From: Saccopteryx bilineata
Lineage: Eukaryota; Chordata; Mammalia; Chiroptera; Emballonuridae
Direction: 5' to 3'
Assembly: GCF_036850765.1 (NCBI RefSeq)
Contig: NC_089493.1
Coordinates: forward strand, 11,223,632 to 11,287,631
Length of the DNA stretch: 64,000 nucleotides
How positions within the stretch are numbered: position 1 is the stretch's first letter; every line of letters begins with the position of its first letter. The notes beneath the pieces are model-generated. The model was not told the DNA's origin, searched no databases, and saw only the letters and a program-made list of their open reading frames with translations. Both the position numbers and the translations under genes were made by a program. This document shows, piece by piece, positions 12,909-22,900 of the stretch.

Positions 12909-15900
12909 CTCTTCCCTCACTTTCTAAAATCAATATATATATATATATAATTTTTTTTTGAAAGATTTTATTAATTGATTTTAGAGAGAAGAGTCGGGGG
13001 TAGGGGAGCAGAAAGCATCAACTCGTAGTTGCTTCTCATATGTGCCTTGACCCGGCAAGCCCAGGGTTTTGAATTAGTGACCTTAGTATTGTAGGTCGAT
13101 GCTTTATCCACTGTGCCACCACAAGTCAGGCTGAATCAATACTAAAGATATATAAAAATATAGTCACTACTTAAGCACTTTCTATGTGATAAAGAAAGAA
13201 AACTACCACAGATGTTGGAGCTGAAATACCTCAAGAAGTAAGAAGCAGTAGGAAAAGATTTAACTGCAAACACAAGTAACAGTGTAGTTCTGAAAAAACA
13301 ACCAGCTTTTCTTTATGAGGAAGCAATTTTTTTTCTTTTTTTTGTATTTTTCTGAAGTTGGAAACGGGGAGGCAGTCAGACTCCTGCATGCGCCTGACCG
13401 GGATCCACCCGGCATGCCCACCAGGGGGCGATGCTCTGCCCATCTGGGGCATCGTTCTGTTGCAACCAGAGCCATTCTAGTGCCTGAGGCAGAGGCCACA
13501 GAGCCATCCCCAGCGCCCAGGCCATCTTTGCTCCAATGGAGCCTTGGCTGCGGGAGGGGAAGAGAGAGACAGAGAAGGAGTGGGGAGGGGTGGAGAAGCA
13601 GATGGGCGCCTCTCCTGTGTGCCCTGGCCGGAAATCGAACCCGGGACTCCTGCACGCCAGGCCGACACTCTACCACTGAGCCAACCGGCCAGGGCCTGAG
13701 GAAGCAATTTTTAAAAAATGGGCATAGAGGCAGAAATACTGTGAAATAGCTCAGGGTACATGACAGCATTTGAACAGGAAGGAAACTCTCTGCTGACAAG
13801 GAAGAAACTGAAACTGAAGGCGGGTGCTCAGCTAAGAACATCCAATGAATGAGAGCCACATACAGTCCAGGGAAGTGAGACAGACTGGGAAAGGTGTGAA
13901 CAGAGGGAGGGAGTGCCGAGTCTAAGACCTCTGAGACAAATGAATGCGTAAGATGATGCAAAAGAAAAAAAAAGGAAAAAGTATAGGATGAGATCATAGC
14001 TAAGGCTATGCTGTTTGTGGTTTATAGGTGAAGGGGCCCTCTAGTTGAGAAGGGCAAGAAATTAAAAGGCCATAGCAGCAAATACTATGAAATGTGGCCA
14101 CCTAAAAAATTAAGTAGTACATATGGCATTGCAGTAAAATAAAATATTTAATGTCTCAAGACAGTTCATTGCTGATTGGTTGTTTTGGGCCAATTTCTCA
14201 GTGTATAATAAAAACACTAGACACCATACCCACCACCCTTCTCCCCAGCCAACAGCACAGCCTACATTGAAAAGCAATGATTTGGGTTCTACTCATCTTT
14301 CAGAGTCCCAATTCAAAAATTCCCTTTCGCTTTTCTCTACTTCTGGTCTCATCCTCGCTGCGTCATGCCATTTAAGCACAGATTTGTTCTCGGTAGTCTG
14401 ATCAATCTATAAGCACCTCGTGGAGAAGGAACACATCTTACACTTTTTCTATACCTCAGAGTCTGATTAAAAATAGTTGCTAAAAGTTCCGGACTGAAAA
14501 AGAAATTCTGGACAGCACATACAAATGTCACAAGCACAAGTCTGTGGCATACCACTCCACAGAGACGCCTACCTGCCCACTGCGCAGCGTACGCCCACAG
14601 GAAAGAGCAGCGCTTCATACAGGCCTGGCACACCATCTCCTGAAAATCCCCACTCTCGGGGGGCGTGGCACCCAGATGCTGTGAAGACACAAAACTGAGC
14701 ATTTTTCTGTGATCTCCAGGCTGTCCAAAATGCTTGTTATTTTATAAATAAATATTACAATAGTACACTGACCCTATCTTTACAGTATAATGTAAAATAT
14801 AACACAATTCGAAAAGACAAGACCTTTTCTCCTTTTGTGAAGACAATGGCTTTAAAAGGTAAAAGCTTCCTTACCCTTCCATGGAACCAGTCTTCACAGA
14901 CTATGCACTGGATCATCTCATCTGGAATCTAACATGGAAAAGTAGTTTGTAGGTTAACAATTACAATGAATTCTGGGACACAGAAGTAAATATGGCACAC
15001 AGTAAAGAGAGATATTAAATAATTCTCTACCAAATCTGCGAGACCGCTATTAAGAAGGATATCCACCCGGATGTGAAAGACAGCAAATCAAAGGGCCAAA
15101 GAGAAGTCCATTCTACACGAGCTGGTGCTACAGAAGGGTTCCAGTGTAGTAAGCACTTTGCGAGCAGGCAACTGCCAAAACTCCTTCACATCAGTTGATA
15201 TCTGGTTCTCACACCATTTTATAAATAAGCAATGTGTTTTCATTTTATACACAGACCCATGTCCAGGGAGGTAATAGAGAATGTGACAACTGAAACCTTT
15301 TACCACACCATGGTTGCCAATTCAGATAGGTTATTACAAATTTCCAATAAACTCATGAAAAGATACATAACCTCACTCACCATCAGGAAAGAAAAAGAAA
15401 TTTTTTTTTTTTGGCAGAGACAGTCAGAGAGAGGGACAGATAGGGACAGAGAGACAGGAAGGGAGAGAGAGATGAGAAGCATCAATTCTTCATTGTGGCA
15501 TCTTATTTGTTCATTAATCGCTTTCTCATATGTGCCTTGACCAGAGGGGGGGCTACAGCAGAGTGGGTGACCCCTTGTTCAAGCCAGGGTCCTTGGGCTC
15601 AAGCTAGCAACCTTGGGCTTCAAGCCAGTGACCTTTGGGCTCAAGCCAGCAACCATGGGGTCATATCTATGATCCCATGTTCAAGCCAGCAACCCTGGGC
15701 TCAAACTGGATGAGCCCGCACTCAAGCCCGTGACCTCAGGGTTTCAAACCTGGGTCCTCCACGTCCCAGTCCAATGCTCTATCCACTGCACCACCGCCTG
15801 GTCAGGCAAGAAAGGAAAAAAATTTAAATTATTGTTCTCCATCCATAAGAATGGCAAAATTTAAAAAAACTTATAATGTGCAGGGATGACAACAGTGTTG

Positions 15901-16874
15901 GGGAAAAAACAATATCACATGCTGCTGATGGCTGAACCCTTTTCAGACAGGATCACAATTTTAAATACAAATATTGTTTGACCCATCAATTCTACCTCTA
16001 GATATCTGTTCTACATAAATCCTGCAGTTTACTCAGTTATATTACTGTATAAGGGTGTTCACTGCAGCTTTCTATATAATACTGAAAAAAAACCCCATTC
16101 TGCTATAGAATATTAGGTAACTAACATATGGTTTGTCAAAGATATACTGATGAGTGAGAAAAGCAAGTTGCAGAAGTGAATGTATAGAATTTTCACTTTT
16201 GTGAAAAAGGAAACAGCCCTGGCCAGGTAGCTCAGTTGGTTAGAGCATCATCCTGACATGCCAAGGTTGTAGGTTCAATCCCCAGTCAGGGCACAAACAA
16301 GAGTCAAACAATAAATGCATGGACACGTGGAACAATAAATCAATATTTTTCTCTCTCCCCTCTAACCCTTCATCTCTCTAAAATCAATAAAAATTTCAAA
16401 ACAGGGAACTATATACTGAAACATACATTCACTCACTTATATGTGCACATAAAACGAAAAAACACTAAAAAAATGTCAAAAGTGGTTATGACCGGAAGAA
16501 AGGTACAGGAGTGAGGGAGAACTATTCTAAATTCTGTCTATATTTCTAATCAAAAATTTTAAGCCTGACCAGGTGGTGGCGCAGTGGATAGAGCACCGGA
16601 CTGGGATGCGGAAGGACCCAGGTTCGAGACCCCGAGGTCGCCAGCTTGAGCACGGGCTCATCTGGCTTGAGCAAAGAGCTCACCAGCTTGGACCCAAGGT
16701 CGCTGGCTCCAGCAGTGGGTTACTTGGTCTGCTGAAGGCCCGCAGTCAAGGCACATGTGAGAAAGCAATCAATGAACAACTAAGAAGTCGCAACGCACAA
16801 CGAGAAACTGATGATTGATGCTTCTCATCTCTCTCCGTTCCTGTCTGTCTGTCCCTGTCTATCTCTGCCTCTGT

Positions 16875-16905
<31 letters not shown>

Positions 16906-19900
16906 GAGGGACCCTGGCCGGTTGACTCAGTGGTAGAGTGTCGGCCTGGCATGCAGGAGTCCCGGGTTCGATTCCCGGCCAAGGCACACAGGAGAAGCGC
17001 CCATCTGCTTCTCTATCCCTCCCCCTCTCCTTCCTTTCTGTCTCTCTCTTCCCCTCCCGCAGCCAAGGCTCCAGTGGAGCAAAGTTTGCCTGGGTGCTAA
17101 GGATGGCTCCATGGCCTCTGCCTCAGGCGCTAGAGTGGCTCTGATTGTGGCAGAGCGGCGCCCCGGGGTGGGCATGCCGGGTGGATCCCGGTCGGGCGCA
17201 TGTGGGACTGCCTCCCCATTTCCAACTTCAGAAAAATAAAATAAAATAAAATAAATTTTTAAGAGAATCGTCTGTACACACTATTTATTTCCTTCCAGGA
17301 AAGCAAGAACTTGAAGTCATTTTTTTTTTTTTTTTTTTTTTTCTTTTTTTTCTGAAGCTGGAAACAGGGAGAGACAGTCAGACAGACTCCCGCATGCGCC
17401 CGACCGGGATCCACCCGGCACGCCCACCAGGGGCGGTGCTCTGCCCCCCAGGGGGCGATGCTCTGCCCATCCTGGGCGTCGCCATATTGCGACCAGAGCC
17501 ACTCTAGCGCCTGAGGCAGAGGCCACAGAGCCATGCCCAGCGCCCGGGCCATCTTGGCTCCAATGGAGCCTTGGCTGCGGGAGGGGAAGAGAGAGACAGA
17601 GAGGAAAGCGCGGCGGAGGGGTGGAGAAGCAAATGGGCGCTTCTCCTATGTGCCCTGGCCGGGAATCGAACCCGGGTCCTCCGCACGCTAGGCTGACGCT
17701 CTACCACTGAGCCAACCAGCCAGGGCTTGAAGTCATTTTTGAGGAAGTGATTGGGGCAGCAGCACTGGCAGGCTAAGACAGACAGGAAGGAGTAAGGTCA
17801 GGGTCTTGGGAAAGTCTGAGACAGCACTGCGTTCTCGTGATGTATGAATGAGAACAGCTGGGCTCTGTACCAATGATAGAGCGAGCCCAGATTCTTCAGA
17901 AGGGATAAATCTATAATCCTTTCACAATCCCCAAATTCTCACAAACAGCTACAGGGGCCCAGATATGGCAAGAGGCTGAGAAGCGAAGGCTAGCAGTGAC
18001 ACAGGCCCAGGAGTTAGCCCCCAATTCTCTTACCTCATCTTCAGGATCAGGATAAGGTCTCTTGCAAATGCAGTACAATCCAAAAAAGTTGTCATTATAC
18101 TTATTGCTGGAATTTATCTTTGCTTTATCCTGAAAGATATTAATTTCAATATAATTTGTTCTAATTTTAAATGTAATCTCATGCATCACAACATTTCTGC
18201 ATTCAATAAATTTCTGCATTAAATACACAAAGAAAAAGAATTCAGGATACAGAGAAAAAAGAAAAATCATTTTTTGTACCTTTTTTGTGTGGCAGAGACA
18301 GAGAGAGTCAGAGAGAGGAACAGACAGGAAGGGAGAGAGATGAGAAACATCAATTCTTCGTTGCGGCTCCTTAGTTCATTGATTGATTTCTCATATGTGC
18401 CTTGACCGGGAGGCTACAGCAGACCGAGTGACCTCTTGCTCGAGCCAGCGACCTTGGGCTCAAGCTGGTGAGACTTCTTCAAACCAGATGAACCCACGCT
18501 CAAGCTGGCGACCTTGGGGTCTCAAACCTGGGTCCTCCACATCCCAGTCCAACGCTCTATCCACAGTGCAACCGCCTGGTCAGGCTTTTTGTACCTTCTT
18601 TGTAGCAACTGGGGGAAACTGAATATACCCATTTAATAAAATAGTAATGAAAATTAATCATAAGTATTAATTATCAACCTGTGTAAACTGACATTGGCCT
18701 AGAGTTTCAAAGTTCTTAATAGTGAACTATAATAGCCAAAATCCCCAGGTTACAAGAAGGTACAAACAAAAGACAAGAAAATTGTCTAAAAATAATCTTT
18801 AAAGGAGGGAAAAGCATAACAGTTTTAGCCATTATGACTGAACAATATAAAAATCCCTTTTCATGGCCCTGGCCAGTTAGCTCAGTGGTAGAGTATCAGC
18901 TTGGTGTGTGTATGTCCTGGGTTTGATTACTGGTCAGGACACACAGGAGAAGTGCCCATCTGCTTCTCCACCTCTTCTCCTCTCATTTCTCTTTCTCTCT
19001 CTCTCTCTCTCTCTCTGTCTTCTCCCCCTATAGCCATGGCTTGATTGGGGCGAGTTGGCCCCAGCACTGAGGATGGCTTCATGGCCTCTGCCTCAGACAC
19101 AAAGAATAGCTTGTTTGCTGAGCAATGGAGTAATACCCCAGATGGGAAAGTATCTCCCACTAGTGGGCTTGCTGGGTGGATCCCAGTAGGGGTGCACGCA
19201 AGAGTCTGCCTCCCCTCCTCTCAATGAATTAAAACAAACAAAACAAAAACAAAAACAAAAAACAAACCCTTTTTCTTTCATTTCTCTTATTTCACTAAAA
19301 GTTATTGTATAAGCATAGTTTTCATTAGCCAAAAAGCAATGAAGAACTCTTGCGTGCATCTAGCCCATACTCATTACCAGGTTTTATTTATCCAATTTTC
19401 AGCATCATACCCTTTGCTTTAAAAGCCTGAAGAGCATGAAAAAAGAAAAAGAAAGAAAAGCCTTAGAGCTTGAGCACAACCAACATAATTAAACCTGAAT
19501 CACTGCAAAGAACACTTCCCCCAAACCTTTCATATTAATCACAATCTATACTGTACCCTCTAAACAGGTACTTAGTTCTCCAACAGGATAATAAAGATGG
19601 AGTCTAACATTGATCTGGACCTGTGGTGGCACAGTGGATAAAGCATCAACCTGGAAACGCTGGGGTCACTGGTTCGAAAACCTGGGCTTGCCCGGTCAAG
19701 GCACATTCCTGCTACTCCCCCTTCTCTCTCTCTCTCTCTAAAATGAATAAAGTCTTAAAAAATTTTTTTTTAAATATAACATTGATCTGTCCATTTGCAA
19801 ATAGTATAAGAACTTCCTTTTTAGAAAATATTTGGATTTTATCTACTCTGTCAAATATCAATCTCAGTTATTTTCAATATGTTTATAGTTACAGTGTTTA

Positions 19901-22900
19901 CTTACAGGAAATAATTTGCATTCCAAATTTTTAAACTTGCTGTTTCCACAATCACAACGAAAATTTCTGAAACAAAGAAGAAAGAGCCAATTTTAATTTT
20001 TCTTTTAAATCTAATGACTTTTTAAAGTTCATATTATAGCCTCTTCCAAATCATTTCTAGGATCTAAAAAGTGGCCTTCGTTGCTGCTCATGTATCCAAT
20101 TCAGAATTTCTCCACTCATATAAGATTTAAAAATTCTGGAAATTAACATGCAAAGACAAATATGTATATAATACTCAGAGACACAAGTAAATTAATGACA
20201 GAGAAGAATGAGTAGTCTGAGTTTGTACCATAATTATATTTCAAAAGGCCCTCTTGAAAAACTATTATCTTGAGTTCTATAAAACCATAATAAATTTTAC
20301 CAGTGCAAAGCTATTTTGAATGGAAAAGAAAGACTAGGAAAAAAGTGTAGCTGGGAAAGAATCTAACCATTTAAAAGGCATTCAGTACCAATCTCTGACT
20401 GTCTTTTACCTTTTTGTGTATAGCTCAAATAGTTTATGACTTCCGTGACATTCATAACTGCAAGCTAGGCAAATTCCTGCTGGTTCTTCTCCCTCTGGGG
20501 TGCAGGTACTACAGGCATACAGTGCCTGTCTCTTCACTGAGCCCTAAAAGCCCCAAAATTGAAAAAGAGAATTAATGAAATATAGCATAGTTACCTAATA
20601 ACCATACTGAGAGCTAAGAAATAAATGAAATCAGATTATGTGACCCCCGCCTGACCAGGTGGTGGCGCAGTGGATAGAGCGTCGGACTGGGATGCGGAAG
20701 GACCCAGGTTCGAGACCCCGAGGTGGCCAGCTTGAGCGTGGGCTCGTATGGCTTGAGCAAAGAGCTCACCAGCTTGGACCCAAGGTCGCTGGCTCCAGCA
20801 GGGGGTTACTCGGTCTGCTGAAGGCCCGCGGTCAAGGCACATGTGAGAAAGCAATCAATGAACAACTAAGAAGTCGCAACGCGCAACGAGAAACTGATGA
20901 TTGATGCTTCTCATCTCTCTCCGTTCCTGTCTGTCTGTCCCTGTCTATCTCTGCCTCTGTAAAAAAAATAAATAAATAAATAAATAGATTATGTGACCCC
21001 GATCTTCCTGTAAAAAGCACTAAGTTTAATAAAAAAAACTTACACAACAGAGTGCTAAACATTGCTGCATGTTTCCTATCACTATATATGTACTTTTTCT
21101 AGTGCTTGTTTTCAGTTTTCTCTTAAGTGATAGGAAGTTTAATATTTTCTTTCTTTTTTTTTTATAGAGACTGAGAGTCAGAGAGAGGGATAGATAGGGA
21201 CAGACAGGAATAGAGAGAGATGAGAAGCATCAATCATCAGACTTCCGTTGTGACACCTTAGTTGTTCATTGATTGCTTTCTCATATGTGCCCTGACCGTG
21301 GGCCTTCAGCAGACAGAGTAACCCCTTGCTCGAGCCAGTGACCTTGGGTTCAAGCTGGTGAGCTTTGCCCAAACCAGACAAGCCCACGCTCAAGCTGGCG
21401 ACCTCAGGATATCAAACCTGGGTCCTCCACATCCCAGTCCGACCTTCCATCCACTGCGCCACCACCTGGTCAGGCAAGAAGTTTAACATTTTCAATCAGC
21501 TGTGAATAAGCTGGTCTACTTAGTCATTTTAACACATGAAAATGTTAGGAGAATGTGTATAGGTTTATTTAAGTAATAGCCACCATTTAATTTGGAAAAA
21601 TGCTTGTGATTCCACAAAAGAGAAAAATCAATGCATTAAAAAAAATCCCTTTGATTTTTTTGAGATGTATGCTGAAACATTTAGAGGTGTAGTGTGGTAA
21701 TATGTGCAATTTATTTATCTTTCTTTATATTTAAAAAAAATTATTGACTGTATTGGGGTGGCATTGTTTAGTGAATTATACAGGTTTCAGGTGCCCAGTT
21801 CTACATCATCTCTATATGGCATTGTGTGTTCACCAGCCCAACTTTGCAATTTATTTTCAAATGGTTCATCATTAAACAAAAAAGAAAAAAAATATATATT
21901 ATCAAGGAGAAAGACAAATATAAAATGTTAAAAACTGAATATATGCAAGAGATACACAAATATTCATAATATTATTCTTTCAACTTATTTGTAGATTAAA
22001 AATGTCTCGAAATAAAAAGTTGAAGAGCCTGGCCTGTGGCAGTGCGGTGGGTAAACCCTCGACCTGGAGGCTGGGGGCCCCGGTTTGAAACTCTGGGCTT
22101 GCCGGGTCAAGGCACATATGACAAGCAATCAATGAACAACTAAGGTGAAGCAACTATGAGTGATACTTCTCACTCCCCCACCCCCTCCTCTCTCTGTAAA
22201 ATCAATAAGTAAAATCTTTTTTTAATAAAGTTGAAGATAAAGCAAACCTTGATGGTTACCCTCCTCTAGAAAGGAAGGAGATACGGGGAGCTCTGGGAGC
22301 CAGTAATGTTCCGTATCTTGATCTGGGAGCTAGGTACTTGCCTGCAAGTGTTTGTTTTCCAGCCCTACATGTGATTTGTGCACTTTTCCATACATTTTAC
22401 AATAAAAGGAAACATTTAAATGAGTCTGTTTTATAAAGCTCACATTTAAAAAATAGCTTACAGAGTTATTTTTTAAAAAAAAGAAAACCAGGCAGTGGCG
22501 CAGTGGATAGAACGTCGGACTGGGATGCTAAAGACCCAGGTTCGAGACCCCGAGGTCGCCAGCTTGAGCGTGGGCTCATCTGGTTTGAGCAAAAAGCTCA
22601 CCAGCTTGGACCCAGGGTCGCTGGCTCCAGCAGGGGGTTACTCGGTCTGCTGAAGGCCCACGGTCAAGGCACATATGAGAAAGCAATCAATGAACTAAGG
22701 TGTTGCAATGCGCAACAAAAAACTAATGATTGATGCTTCTCATCTCTCCGTTCCTGTCTGTCTGTCCCTGTCCATCCCTCTCTCTGACTCTCTCTTCTCT
22801 GTAAAAAAAAAAATAAAAAAATTAAAAAAAGGAAAGCAGAGTAAAAGTTATTCTAGTGGTAACCAAAAATACCAACATCTGGGACTATCTCTGGATACCA

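Larger units (their letters stand above)
15330..16562 (+). mobile_element. Old L1 3' end, split by two SINEs
   Basis: AATAAACTCATGAAAAGATA and later GAATGGCAAAATTTAAAAA match the 3' part of L1 ORF2, followed by a 3'UTR. It is interrupted by SINEs at 15401-15807 and 16215-16395. Confidence 0.7.

Noticed and set aside
15641..15720. CRISPR-like short repeats (CAAGCCAGCAACC type) in type B SINEs
   Set aside because: Irregular internal repeats of a SINE body, not evenly spaced; the genome is mammalian.
20659..20904. Similar repeated frames (MVAQWIERRTGMRKDPGSR-like) at 16.6, 20.7 and 22.5 kb
   Set aside because: Products of type B SINEs, not genes.
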